From Acidobacteriota bacterium (GTDB taxonomy: Bacteria > Acidobacteriota > Thermoanaerobaculia > Multivoradales > Multivoraceae): 64,000 nt of DNA. How positions within the stretch are numbered: the stretch's first letter is position 1; each line of letters begins with the position of its first letter. The notes under the pieces were generated by a model, which saw nothing but the letters and a program-made list of their open reading frames with translations, was not told where the DNA came from and ran no database searches. A program made the position numbers and the translations under genes. The stretch covers positions 1,827,778-1,891,777 of the forward strand of contig JAPOWR010000001.1 of assembly GCA_026707545.1 (NCBI GenBank), read 5' to 3'. Below, in pieces: positions 1 to 8,968 of the stretch.

Positions 1-1
1 T

Positions 2-490
2 CCCAACGTCAAGTCGAACACCACCCAGTCGCCTCTGATCACGGAGGATCTGGTCGTGATCTCGGGTTCCGAGCGGCCAGCCAACTTCGCGATCCGGCGG
101 GGTGGGCGCGGGGAACTCGGCGAAGACGACATCGTCTGGCGCTCGGAATCGACCGCTCACTTCGCCTCTCCCGTGCTGGCCGGCGACTGCATCTACTGGG
201 CGAACGCCGCCGGCGTCGCCCAGTGCATCGACCCGGCGACCGGGAAGTCGCACTGGCAGCGCAGGCTCTCGCAACCGGCCTGGGTGACCCCCATCGCAGC
301 CGGCGAGCGCGTCTTCTTCTTCGGCGAGAAGGGCGCTACCGACGTCCTCAGCGCCGGCACTCGAGGCGGCGAGGTGCTGGCCACGAGCCGTGTCGAGGTC
401 GACGAGTACCTCACCGGAGTCGCCCCGGCCGGCGACACGTTGCTACTCAGAAGCGGAAAGCTGCTGCACGCGGTGCGCGGCGAGCCATGA
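2..490 (+). CDS. PQQ-like beta-propeller protein, C-terminal part (5' truncated)
   Basis: The reading frame is open from the left edge to the TGA at 488-490, so only the last 162 codons are visible. The sequence has the blade pattern of PQQ/BamB-type beta-propellers: short hydrophobic strands alternating with turn motifs such as CIDPATGKSHW, in which a value is compared or displayed per blade. Such proteins are usually periplasmic or extracellular in Acidobacteriota and Planctomycetota, and many lack a known enzymatic activity. A full-length relative is encoded at 12219-13463. An internal ATG at 56 exists, but the upstream codons continue the same fold, so it is not taken as the start. No catalytic residue can be assigned. 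Confidence 0.75.
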   Translation, partial: PNVKSNTTQSPLITEDLVVISGSERPANFAIRRGGRGELGEDDIVWRSESTAHFASPVLAGDCIYWANAAGVAQCIDPATGKSHWQRRLSQPAWVTPIAAGERVFFFGEKGATDVLSAGTRGGEVLATSRVEVDEYLTGVAPAGDTLLLRSGKLLHAVRGEP

Positions 491-599
491 CCATGGAAAC
501 AAGGGCGCTCCACCGCGACAGCCGTGGAAGCGAAGCGGTGAAGCGCCCACCCCTAACAACCGGCGGCACAAGACCGCCAGAAGCTCGGAGGTCGATCCT

Positions 600-2888
600 A
601 TGTCCGTTTCATCCCCCAGGCGTCAACGTTTCGCCGACCCGTGGCGTTTCGCCATGGTCGCTCTCGGCCTGGCCTGCATCCTGCCGAACGCCACACCGCT
701 CCTGAGCCAGGAAACTGCTCATTCTCCGGCCGAGGAAGGGCAGGAAGCCGAAGAGCCCGGAACCGGCGACGCGACCTTCCTCGACGAAGTCACCGTGACG
801 GCCGACCATGTTCCGGGCTCGCTGCGAGACACGCCCGGGCACGTGTCGATCGTCACGGACGACGACATCGAAGACCAGCTGTTCGAAGACATCGCGGACC
901 TGGTCAAGTACGAGCCCGGCGTCTACGTGGAGGGCGACTCCACGCGGCTTGGCCTCAACGGGTTCAACATCCGCGGCATCGGCGGCAACCGGGTCCTGAC
1001 TCAGGTCGACGGCGTTCCGAGCGCGGAACAGTTCGACTTCGGGCCGTTCAACGTCCATCAGCAGGCGATCGACATCGACACGCTGAAGTCGGCCGAGATC
1101 GTCCGCAGTGCCGGATCGGCGCTCTACGGCAGCGACGCGGTCGGCGGCGTGATCTCCCTGATCACGAAGAACCCGTCCGACTATCTCGACAGCAGTAGTC
1201 GCCACTTCGGTCTGAAGGTCGGGTTTGACGGCCGCAGCCAGAACTCGAACCTGAACGCCGCGCTTGCCGGCGGCGGCGAAGCGGGACGAGCCTCGCTGTT
1301 CGTCAGCTCGAGCAGCGGCAACGAGCTGGACAACGCAGGACAGACCGGCGGTCTCGGCATGGACAGGGACCGACCGAATCCTCAGGAGCGCGACAGGCTT
1401 CAGGCGCTCGGCAAGGCGGCCTACGACATCTCCACGGGCAACACCATCCGCGCGGTCTTCGAGCTGAACTCCACCGACGCAGAGACGGAGGTCTTCTCGG
1501 CCCTCGGCACCAGCCTACTCGGCCCGTTCACGATCACGCAGCTCGAGGTCCTGGCGAACGACACGCAGGACCGTAACCGCGCTTCGCTCGAGCAGGTGGT
1601 GAGAAGCGGCGGCGCCGTCGATCAGTGGAGCTGGCGGTTCAACACCCAGAACGTGGACACGGCGCAGAACGTCGCCGAGCACCGGCTGACCGCGAGCTTC
1701 GGTCCGCCGATCGCGAGCAACAGGAGCGGCGATCTGTGGTTCGAACAGAAGACCTTCGGCGCCGACGTCAACGGCCTCGTCGAGACGGGAACCGCCGACT
1801 CCTTCAGCAGCGCGATCTACTTCGGCGGCAGCTTCCTGATCGACGAGTTCGACATGCTGCGCGACCGGGTCGAGCACGATCTCTCGGGCAGAGCCGTACC
1901 CACTCGGCTCGTCTTTCCGAGCAAGTACTTCCCGCAGACCGAAACGGAAGAGACCGGCGTCTACACCCAGGCCGAACTCCGCTGGAACCGGGTTACCCTG
2001 ATCCCCGGTGTCCGCTACGACCGGTTCGTCGTCGACGCCGACCCGAGCGACACCGTCTACATCGCCGCCGGCGGCCTGCCCGCGGCCAGCCTGGACGAGG
2101 ACGCCGTCTCACCGAAACTGGGAGCCGCGATCGAACTCCACCGCACGACCACGCTGACGGCCCAGTACGCGGCCGGCTTCCGGGCGCCGCCCTACAGTTC
2201 GATCAACACCGGGTTCACGAACCTGGCCGGCGGCTACCAGACGATCGCCAACCCCGCGCTCGAGCCCGAGATCAGCGACAACTTCGAGCTCGGCTTGCGC
2301 TGGAGCGCCGGCGGCACGAGCTGGAGCGTCAACGGGTTCCAGAACCGCTACGACGACTTCATCGAGTTCCAGAACGTCGGGTTCAATCGGCAACTCAGAG
2401 TGGTCGAGTTCCAGAACGTGAACCTGACCGAGGTGGAGATCGACGGCGTCGAGTTCCGACTCGAATCGCGCCTGGGCGACAACGTCCTGCTCCGTGCCGC
2501 CTATGCACGCATCGACGGCCACGACGTAACCGGCGGGACTTCCGTGCCGCTGGCATCCGTCGCACCCAACGAGGGCGTCCTGGGATTGCGATACCTGTCC
2601 AGTTCGGCAAAGTGGGGCCTCGACGGCTCGGTACGGCTGGTCGACGACCGCGACCCGGAGAAGGTCGCAGACGGCGAGCACGTCCCGGGGGGCTATGAAG
2701 TCGTCGATCTGGTCGCCTTCTTCGCTCTGCCTGCCGACACGAAGCTGCGGGTCGGAGTGCTCAACGCCACGGATGAGGCGTACTTCGAGTCATGGCACGT
2801 GCGCGGCAGGCAGGCGAACGACCCGCGACTGCTGCTCTACTCGAGTCCCGGCCGGAACGTGGTCGCGTCGCTGAGCTACAACTGGTAG
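600..2888 (+). CDS. TonB-dependent outer-membrane receptor (heme/siderophore-receptor-like)
   Basis: Predicted 762-residue outer-membrane active transporter. The ATG at 600 is chosen because a GGAGG ribosome site lies about 10 nt upstream and a signal peptide follows (basic start, then a hydrophobic stretch ending near LLSQE). The frame is open further upstream, but that part is low in quality. A TonB-box-like stretch (DEVTVTAD) precedes a plug domain at roughly residues 65-185, with the typical RGIGGNRVLTQVDGVP and GSDAVGGVI motifs. The rest is a 22-strand-type barrel ending in the aromatic YNW. The plug resembles the TonB hemoglobin/hemin/transferrin receptor family, but the substrate is not determined. 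The downstream enolase-superfamily and lactonase-like genes make a sugar acid ligand possible. Confidence 0.9.
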   Translation: MSVSSPRRQRFADPWRFAMVALGLACILPNATPLLSQETAHSPAEEGQEAEEPGTGDATFLDEVTVTADHVPGSLRDTPGHVSIVTDDDIEDQLFEDIADLVKYEPGVYVEGDSTRLGLNGFNIRGIGGNRVLTQVDGVPSAEQFDFGPFNVHQQAIDIDTLKSAEIVRSAGSALYGSDAVGGVISLITKNPSDYLDSSSRHFGLKVGFDGRSQNSNLNAALAGGGEAGRASLFVSSSSGNELDNAGQTGGLGMDRDRPNPQERDRLQALGKAAYDISTGNTIRAVFELNSTDAETEVFSALGTSLLGPFTITQLEVLANDTQDRNRASLEQVVRSGGAVDQWSWRFNTQNVDTAQNVAEHRLTASFGPPIASNRSGDLWFEQKTFGADVNGLVETGTADSFSSAIYFGGSFLIDEFDMLRDRVEHDLSGRAVPTRLVFPSKYFPQTETEETGVYTQAELRWNRVTLIPGVRYDRFVVDADPSDTVYIAAGGLPAASLDEDAVSPKLGAAIELHRTTTLTAQYAAGFRAPPYSSINTGFTNLAGGYQTIANPALEPEISDNFELGLRWSAGGTSWSVNGFQNRYDDFIEFQNVGFNRQLRVVEFQNVNLTEVEIDGVEFRLESRLGDNVLLRAAYARIDGHDVTGGTSVPLASVAPNEGVLGLRYLSSSAKWGLDGSVRLVDDRDPEKVADGEHVPGGYEVVDLVAFFALPADTKLRVGVLNATDEAYFESWHVRGRQANDPRLLLYSSPGRNVVASLSYNW

Positions 2889-2977
2889 GGCGGCCGCTCG
2901 TCCGGTTCGGAAGCGCCAGACCGGCACCAGCCCGGCGCCCGCGGAACGAAGGGCTACTGCTACCGTTGCCTGCGCCG

Positions 2978-4213
2978 ATGAAGAGGGCGCGGGCAACGAC
3001 GGCGCCGGTCACGCGCCGGCAGGCGATGGCGGCCGCGGGTGGCGCTGCCTTCTTGCCCGTCACCGACTCACCGGCCTTCGGCATCCAGCCCAGCGGTGTG
3101 GCCGAAGGGAAACTGCGGATCGAGGAGCTGGAGCTGACTTCCGTCCGGGTGTCGGAGCGGACGACCTGGTTGTTCGTTCACGTGCGCACGAACCTCGGCC
3201 TGTCGGGACTCGGCGAGTGCTCTCTCGGCAGGCGGCGCGAACTGCCGGCGCTGGGCGAGGCGTTCGAGGCAGCTCGCGGCCGCTCGCCATTCGACATCGA
3301 GGCCTACCGCGCGGCCGGGCGCGAGCACGCGGCGACCGGCGACATCTTCAAGGCGACCGCCTTCTCCGCCATCGAACAGGCGCTCTGGGACCTCGTCGGC
3401 AAGGCGGTCGACGCGCCCGTTCACCTGTTGACCGGCGGCAGACTCCACGACCGCCTGCCGGCCTACGCGAACATCAACCGCGCCACGCGGGAACGCACGC
3501 CCGAGGGCTTCGCGGTCAACGCCCGCGCGGCCGTCGAAGACGGTTTCACCGCGATCAAGGCCGCTCCGTTCGACGGCTTCCCCGCGCTCGACGCGCCCGC
3601 GCCTGAAATCGCCGCGGCCACCGACCTGGGCGTCGCCTGCGTGGAGGCGATCCGCGAAGCGGTCGGCCCCGACGTGGACATCCTGATCGATTGCCACAGC
3701 TTCTTCGACGTCGACCTGGCCGTCGATGTCGCCCGCCGTCTCGAACCCCAGCACCTCGCCTGGTACGAGGAGCCGGTCGCACCCACCGATGTCGCGGCCA
3801 CCGTGGCCATCGAGCGGGCGATCGCACAGCGCATGGCGGGCGGCGAGTTCCTGTTCGGCATCGAGGGCTTCGCCCCCCTGTGCCGGGAACGGGCCGTCGA
3901 CGTGATCATGCCCGACGTCAAGCACTGCGGCGGGCTCCTCGAAGCCCGGAAGATCGCCGCTGTCGCCGAACTCGACGGCATCGCCGTCTCGCCTCACAAC
4001 CCGAGCGGTCCCGTCGCCACCGCCGCCTCGGCACAGCTCTGCGCCGGCCTGCCGAACTTCGAGATCCTCGAGATGCAATGGGGCGAAGCGGCCTGGCGCG
4101 GCGACCTTGTCGATCCGCCGGAACGCTTCGAGAACGGCTCGATCGCCGTGCCGGGTGGCCCAGGTCTGGGCGTCGAGTTGAACCAGGCGGTGCTGCGGGA
4201 GCGGCGGATATAG
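2978..4213 (+). CDS. Mandelate racemase/muconate lactonizing enzyme family protein, Tat-exported
   Basis: 411-residue enolase-superfamily enzyme. The N-terminal capping domain is followed by a TIM barrel with the expected ligands: K in AIKAAPF (general base position), D in IDCHS, E in YEEPV, E in AGGEFLF, D in MPDVKHCGG, and the H of SPHNPSGP as second acid/base. The family abstracts a proton alpha to a carboxylate; many members dehydrate sugar acids. The start at ATG 2978 adds a 30-residue leader with TRRQAMAAAGGAAFL, a twin-arginine signal, so the enzyme probably acts in the periplasm as a folded protein, which is unusual for this normally cytosolic superfamily. It lies 89 nt after the TonB receptor. 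The exact substrate is unknown. Confidence 0.88.
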   Translation: MKRARATTAPVTRRQAMAAAGGAAFLPVTDSPAFGIQPSGVAEGKLRIEELELTSVRVSERTTWLFVHVRTNLGLSGLGECSLGRRRELPALGEAFEAARGRSPFDIEAYRAAGREHAATGDIFKATAFSAIEQALWDLVGKAVDAPVHLLTGGRLHDRLPAYANINRATRERTPEGFAVNARAAVEDGFTAIKAAPFDGFPALDAPAPEIAAATDLGVACVEAIREAVGPDVDILIDCHSFFDVDLAVDVARRLEPQHLAWYEEPVAPTDVAATVAIERAIAQRMAGGEFLFGIEGFAPLCRERAVDVIMPDVKHCGGLLEARKIAAVAELDGIAVSPHNPSGPVATAASAQLCAGLPNFEILEMQWGEAAWRGDLVDPPERFENGSIAVPGGPGLGVELNQAVLRERRI

Positions 4214-4279
4214 TCCCGTCCGCCTTCTCGCAGTCCTCCGACGCACCCTGATGCGTCCAACCCTCCGCCGGAGAATCCC

Positions 4280-5044
4280 GTGCTCGAGATCCAGACGATC
4301 CCCGTCCTGAGCGACAACTACTCCTACGTGCTCCACGACATGGGTAGCGGCAAGATCGCGGTCGTCGACCCGCCGGAAACCGGGCCGATCGAAGCGGCGC
4401 TCTCCGCCAGCGGTTTCGGCATCGACTGGATCGTGATCACACACCACCACATGGACCACATCGCCGCGGTGCCCGCACTGAAGGAGAAGTACGGATGCCA
4501 GGTCGTCGGTCCGGCCGCCGACCAGCACCGCATCCCGGGGCTCGACCTCCTGGTGCGCGAGGGCGACCGCTTCCAGTTCGGCGAAGCCGAGGCGCAGGTG
4601 TTCGACACTCCCGGGCACACGACGGGGCACATCACCTACTGGTTCGAGGACGACCGGGCGCTCTTCTGCGCCGACACCCTCTTCGCCCTTGGCTGCGGCC
4701 GGGTGTTCGAGGGCACGATGGAACAGATGTGGGAGTCGCTGGCCAAGCTGCGGGCGCTACCCGACGATGCGATCGTCCACTGCGGCCACGAGTACACCCT
4801 CTCCAACGCCCACTTCGCCGTCACGGTCGATCCCGACAACGAGGAGTTGATGGAGCGGGTCGCGGAGATCGAGGAACTGAGACGAGAAGGCAGGCCCACG
4901 GTGCCCTCGAACCTGGGGGTCGAGAAGCGGACGAACCCCTTCCTGCGACCCGACGACCCGGGTATCCGCGCCCTGCTCGGCATGGCCGGCGCCACGGACG
5001 CCCAGGTCTTCGGCGAGATCCGGACCCGCAAGGACAACTCCTGA
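4280..5044 (+). CDS. gloB: Metallo-beta-lactamase fold hydrolase, glyoxalase II (hydroxyacylglutathione hydrolase)-like
   Basis: 254 residues, GTG start. The binuclear metal site is complete: H55-x-H57-x-D59-H60, the H of DTPGHTTGH, the D of FCADTLF and the H of HCGHEYT. The HCGHEYT motif and the length match hydroxyacylglutathione hydrolase, which cleaves S-lactoylglutathione to lactate and glutathione. The family also contains related thioester hydrolases, so the precise thiol is not proven. It sits 66 nt after the enolase-superfamily gene and before the amidohydrolase, in the same direction, probably in one transcript. Cytoplasmic: no signal peptide is seen. Confidence 0.85.
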   Translation: MLEIQTIPVLSDNYSYVLHDMGSGKIAVVDPPETGPIEAALSASGFGIDWIVITHHHMDHIAAVPALKEKYGCQVVGPAADQHRIPGLDLLVREGDRFQFGEAEAQVFDTPGHTTGHITYWFEDDRALFCADTLFALGCGRVFEGTMEQMWESLAKLRALPDDAIVHCGHEYTLSNAHFAVTVDPDNEELMERVAEIEELRREGRPTVPSNLGVEKRTNPFLRPDDPGIRALLGMAGATDAQVFGEIRTRKDNS

Positions 5045-5108
5045 CACCCGCAGCGGCTGGATGGGCCATGGAACACCTCCCGTCTTCGTGAATGTAGGAA
5101 TCACGCGC

Positions 5109-6107
5109 ATGAACGAACAGGAAGCCGTCTGGCTGGCCCGCACCCGGGAAGAACCGATCGACCCGGACCAGGAGATCTGCGACCCCCATCACCACCTCTG
5201 GGACTACCCGGAGTCGCGGTACATGCTGGAGGAGCTCCACGGCGACACCGGAGCCGGCCACAACGTGACCTCGACGGTCTTCGTCGAATGCGCATCGGGC
5301 TACCGCCAGGACGGTCCCGAAGAGATGCGGGTCGTCGGCGAGACGGAGTTCGTGCTGGAAGTCGCCGAACGGAGCGACGCCGCTGGCGCTTCGATCGCCG
5401 GCATCGTCAGCCACGCGAACATGCTCCTGGGAGATCGCGCCAAGGCCGTTCTCGAAGCCCACATCGAGGCCGGCGGCGGCCGCTTCCGCGGCATCCGTCA
5501 CTCCGCCGCGTACGACCCCAGCCCGGACATCCGGGTGTCCCACTCCAAACCGCCGCCGAGCATGCTGCTGCGCTCGGACTTCCGGAGCGGATTCGCCTGC
5601 CTCGGGCCACTCGACCTGAGTTTCGACGCCTGGCTCTACCACCCGCAGATCGATGAACTGACCGACCTGGCCCATGCCTTCCCCGACACCCGAATCATCC
5701 TCGACCACGTCGGCGGACCGCTCGGAATCGGGCCGTACCGGGGCCGGCGGCGTGAAGTCGAGGCGGACTGGCGCAAGTCGATCACCGAACTCGCGCGCTG
5801 CGAGAACGTCGTGGTCAAGCTCGGCGGCCTGCCGATGAAGATCTGTGGCTTCGGCTGGCACAAGCAGGACGCGCCGCCCTCCTCCGCCGAGACCGCGGAA
5901 GCCCATCGCCCCTACTACCTCCATTGCATCGACTGCTTCGGAGTCGACCGTTGCATGTTCGAGTCGAACTTCCCGGTCGACCGTGCCGGCGGCGCCTACA
6001 CCCTGCTTTGGAACTCCTTCCAGCGCATCGTGGCGGACTTCTCCGAGGACGAGAAAGCGGCGCTCTTCCGCGACACGGCGCGCCACATCTACCGGCTCGA
6101 CCCCTGA
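5109..6107 (+). CDS. Amidohydrolase family protein (COG3618, lactonase-like TIM barrel)
   Basis: 332 residues. The N-terminal ICDPHHHLWDYP motif gives the two metal-binding histidines typical of the amidohydrolase-2 family; further signatures are GIRHSA, ILDHVGGP, VVKLGGL and CMFESNFPVDR near the C-terminus. Relatives include L-fuconolactonase and 2-pyrone-4,6-dicarboxylate hydrolase, which open lactone rings. The ATG at 5109 is preferred over the in-frame ATG at 5061 because TAGGAA lies 9 nt upstream and the extra 16 residues are not family-like. It follows the glyoxalase-II-like gene. Together with the enolase-superfamily enzyme it suggests a sugar-acid or lactone pathway, but substrates are inferred only. 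Confidence 0.85.
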   Translation: MNEQEAVWLARTREEPIDPDQEICDPHHHLWDYPESRYMLEELHGDTGAGHNVTSTVFVECASGYRQDGPEEMRVVGETEFVLEVAERSDAAGASIAGIVSHANMLLGDRAKAVLEAHIEAGGGRFRGIRHSAAYDPSPDIRVSHSKPPPSMLLRSDFRSGFACLGPLDLSFDAWLYHPQIDELTDLAHAFPDTRIILDHVGGPLGIGPYRGRRREVEADWRKSITELARCENVVVKLGGLPMKICGFGWHKQDAPPSSAETAEAHRPYYLHCIDCFGVDRCMFESNFPVDRAGGAYTLLWNSFQRIVADFSEDEKAALFRDTARHIYRLDP

Positions 6108-6132
6108 ATCGGAGCCTCGACCGCGCGTCCGC

Positions 6133-7182
6133 ATGTCGCGACTCGACAAGACGCTCGACGAAGTTCGCGGCCTGATGGAGGCCGCCGGGTTCTCCGTCGA
6201 ACTGCACGGCGACGGCGCCTTCTTGTGCCGCTCCGTCGCCTCCCTGGAGCGCGCCGGCGCCGACCAACTGTCGTTCGCCAAGGACGAACGGACGCTTCGT
6301 GCCACGGACACGCGGGCCGGCGCGCTGGTCGTGCCTTCGGCCACCAGCCGCCTGGCGGCGCATCAACTCGTCTCCCCCGACCCCTTCGCGGCCTTCGTCA
6401 CGATTCTCCGGCACATCGACCGGGAACGCCGGGCCGAAGCGGCCGGGATCCACTCGACCGCGGTCGTGGCCGAGAGCGCCTCCGTCGGCGCCGGCGTGTC
6501 GATCGGCGCCGGCGTGACCGTGCGGGACGACGCCAAGATCGGTGAAAGAACCGTGCTCCACCCCAACTCCTACGTGGGCCGGCGCAGCCGGATCGGCGGC
6601 GACTGCGTCCTCTTTCCCGGCGTCGCGGTCATGGAGGACATAACACTGGGCGAGCGCGTCACGGTCCACGGCGGCACGGTGATCGGCTGCGACGGCTACG
6701 GCTACCTCCAGCGGGAGGGCCGCCACGTCAAGATTCCCCAGGTCGGCACGGTCGAGATCGGCGACGATGTCGAGATCGGCTCCCTGGTCACGATCGACCG
6801 CGCCACCCTCGATGCGACGATGATCGGCCGCGGCTGCAAGATCGGCGACCTGGTCCACATCGCCCACAACGTGACGATCGGCGAGCAGACACTGGTGGTG
6901 CCAACGGCGAGGATCGCCGGCCGGGCGAAGATCGGCAGCGGCGTCGTGCTCGCCGGCGCCGCCGGCGTCGCGGACGGCGTCGTGGTCGGCGACGGCGCGG
7001 TGATCGGCGGCAGCAGTGTGACCTACCGGGACGTCCCGGCCGGCGCAGTACTCTACGGCGATCCCGCCCGGCCCAAGACCCACCAGTTGCGCATCGAGGC
7101 GGTGCTCAACCGCCTGCCCCAGCTGGAGCGCGATCTGCGCAGACTGCTGCGCCGGTCGGCAGGCCGGGACGAGAACGACTGA
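6133..7182 (+). CDS. lpxD: UDP-3-O-acylglucosamine N-acyltransferase
   Basis: 349 residues, close to E. coli LpxD (341). The N-terminal uridine-binding domain (residues 1-110) is followed by a left-handed beta-helix of hexapeptide repeats (GAGVSIGAG, VEIGDDVEIG and others). The catalytic histidine lies in HIAHNVTIGE, and the HGGTVIGCDGYGY segment is the usual hydroxyacyl-ACP site. The enzyme adds the second hydroxyacyl chain in lipid A synthesis, so the organism makes an LPS-type outer membrane. ATG 6133 is 25 nt after the amidohydrolase stop. The other lipid A genes usually found next to lpxD (fabZ, lpxA) are absent here, so this copy is separated from the canonical cluster. Confidence 0.93.
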   Translation: MSRLDKTLDEVRGLMEAAGFSVELHGDGAFLCRSVASLERAGADQLSFAKDERTLRATDTRAGALVVPSATSRLAAHQLVSPDPFAAFVTILRHIDRERRAEAAGIHSTAVVAESASVGAGVSIGAGVTVRDDAKIGERTVLHPNSYVGRRSRIGGDCVLFPGVAVMEDITLGERVTVHGGTVIGCDGYGYLQREGRHVKIPQVGTVEIGDDVEIGSLVTIDRATLDATMIGRGCKIGDLVHIAHNVTIGEQTLVVPTARIAGRAKIGSGVVLAGAAGVADGVVVGDGAVIGGSSVTYRDVPAGAVLYGDPARPKTHQLRIEAVLNRLPQLERDLRRLLRRSAGRDEND

Positions 7183-7192
7183 GCCGCGAAGG

Positions 7193-8752
7193 ATGAGCTG
7201 GAAGCCCGAGATCGACGAACTGAAGCGCCGCAGCGCGCTGGCGCAGGAAATGGGCGGCCGCGAACAGGTGGAGCGCCAGCACTACTTCGGCAAGCTCACC
7301 GTGCGCGAACGCATCGACGCGATCACCGACGCCGGCAGCTTCCACGAGATCGGCGAGATCGCCGGGCGCGCCGAGTACGCGGAGGACGGCGAACTCAAGT
7401 CGTTCAAGCCCTCGAACTTCGTCTTCGGGACAGCCGAGATCGACGGCCGGCCGGCGATCGTCTCGGGCGACGACTTCACGGTGCGCGGCGGTTCGGCCGA
7501 CGCTTCGATCCCCGCCAAGCGAACGCGGTCGGAAGGACTGGCGCTCGAGATGAAGCTCCCCCACGTGCGTCTGGTCGACGGCATGGGCGGCGGCGGCTCG
7601 GTCAAGACGATCGAGATGGCGGGCCGCACCTACATTCCAGAGCTTCGAAGCTGGGAAGTCGTCGTGCGGCACCTTGCGGTCGCCCCATCAGTGTCCCTCG
7701 CGCTCGGTTCCGTGGCCGGGATCGGCGCCGCCCGGGTATGCACCGCCCACTACTCGGTCATCGTGCGCGACACCGCCCAGATGATGATCGCCGGGCCCGC
7801 CCTGGTCGAGTGGGCGGGCGGCGGCGTGGTGCCGAAGGAAGAACTCGGACACGCCCGCATCCACACCGCGAACGGCGCGATCGACGACGCGGTGGACTCG
7901 GAGGCCGAGGCCTTCGAACGTGCCCGGCGGTTCCTCTCCTATCTGCCCACGAATGTCGACCAGTTGCCGCCGCGGCTGCCGGAGTCCGAACGGGGTGACG
8001 ACCCGCAGCGGCGGGACGAGGAGCTGGTGGACATCGTGCCGCGCGACCCCAGACGAACGTACAAGATGCGCGAGGTGATCGAGCGCATCGTGGACCGGGG
8101 CTCCTTCTTCGAGATCGGCCGGGACTGGGGCAAGTCGATCATCACCGGCCTGGCGCGCCTGGACGGATGGCCGATCGCCATCTTCGCCGAGGACGTGAAC
8201 GTCTACGGCGGCGGCTGGGACGCCGACTCCTGCCGCAAGCTGTCCCGTCTGATCGACCTGGCCTCCACGTTCCACCTGCCCCTGCTCCACCTGGAGGACT
8301 GCCCCGGTTTTCTGATTGGCCGGGAGGCCGAACACACCGCCACGATCCGCTTCGGTTCCCAGGTTCTCGCGGCCCTGGGCCAGTGCACGACGCCCTTCTG
8401 CTGCGTCGTGATCCGCAAGGCATTCGGCGTCGCCGGTGGCGCCAACCACAAGCCGGGAAGCCACCACTTCCGCTACGCATGGCCGTCCGGCGACTGGGGC
8501 TCACTGCCGATCGAGGGAGGCATCGAGGTCGCCTACAAGGCCGAACTGGCCGAAGCCGAGGACTACGAAGCCCACCTGGATCGGATCAAGGAGCGCCTGA
8601 ACCGCGTCCGCTCGCCGTTCCGCTCCGCCGAGTACTTCGAGATCGAGGAGATCATCGACCCGCGCGACACGAGGCCGATCCTCTGCCGTTGGGCCAACCT
8701 GGCGGTCAGGTCCCTGACCACGGGTCCCCAGGCGTTCACTTACCGGCCGTGA
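7193..8752 (+). CDS. Acyl-CoA carboxylase carboxyltransferase subunit (propionyl-CoA carboxylase beta type)
   Basis: 519 residues, the standard length for the beta subunit of biotin-dependent acyl-CoA carboxylases. Two crotonase-like halves are visible: the N-terminal half with GGGSVKTIE and GSVAGIGAAR, and the C-terminal half with YKMREVIERIVDRGSF, LEDCPGFLIG and VVIRKAFGVAGGAN. It transfers carboxyl from carboxybiotin to an acyl-CoA such as propionyl-CoA. No biotin carboxylase/BCCP gene lies next to it, so its alpha partner must be encoded elsewhere. It starts 10 nt after lpxD with ATG 7193, but a clear ribosome site is lacking. Confidence 0.9.
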   Translation: MSWKPEIDELKRRSALAQEMGGREQVERQHYFGKLTVRERIDAITDAGSFHEIGEIAGRAEYAEDGELKSFKPSNFVFGTAEIDGRPAIVSGDDFTVRGGSADASIPAKRTRSEGLALEMKLPHVRLVDGMGGGGSVKTIEMAGRTYIPELRSWEVVVRHLAVAPSVSLALGSVAGIGAARVCTAHYSVIVRDTAQMMIAGPALVEWAGGGVVPKEELGHARIHTANGAIDDAVDSEAEAFERARRFLSYLPTNVDQLPPRLPESERGDDPQRRDEELVDIVPRDPRRTYKMREVIERIVDRGSFFEIGRDWGKSIITGLARLDGWPIAIFAEDVNVYGGGWDADSCRKLSRLIDLASTFHLPLLHLEDCPGFLIGREAEHTATIRFGSQVLAALGQCTTPFCCVVIRKAFGVAGGANHKPGSHHFRYAWPSGDWGSLPIEGGIEVAYKAELAEAEDYEAHLDRIKERLNRVRSPFRSAEYFEIEEIIDPRDTRPILCRWANLAVRSLTTGPQAFTYRP

Positions 8753-8815
8753 TGGAGGCGTAGCGCCCCGAAACCCCTCGCAAGCTCGGTCTTTCGGCCC
8801 ATCCCATCCTCGTCC

Positions 8816-8933
8816 AGGAGCATGCGCCGCGATCCCGGTTGGCGCGTTCCGCGGCAACCGCGACCCACTCGCTGCACCCGTCATCGGGTGCAGGGATGGC
8901 ACTCACGCGTAGCGTTCCACGGCGCATGCTCCT
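8816..8933. repeat. 118-nt three-way-junction element (possible palindromic repeat or structured RNA)
   Basis: Two perfect 14-nt inverted arms, AGGAGCATGCGCCG at 8816-8829 and CGGCGCATGCTCCT at 8920-8933, enclose two further hairpins. Hairpin B at 8836-8860 has arms CGGTTG/CAACCG with an inner GC stem and one mismatch. Hairpin C at 8872-8893 is a perfect 9-bp stem CTGCACCCG/CGGGTGCAG with loop TCAT. It fills most of the gap between 8752 and 8969. Whether it is an interspersed repeat, a cruciform or an RNA cannot be told from one copy. Confidence 0.6.
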
Positions 8934-8968
8934 AGACTAGGACACCCCTGCCTCAGGGGCGATCCACG

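Noticed and set aside
4209..4214. TATAGT as a -10 box for the glyoxalase-II-like gene
   Set aside because: It overlaps the stop codon of the preceding gene and the nearest -35-like TTGAAC (4178-4183) is 25 nt away, too far.
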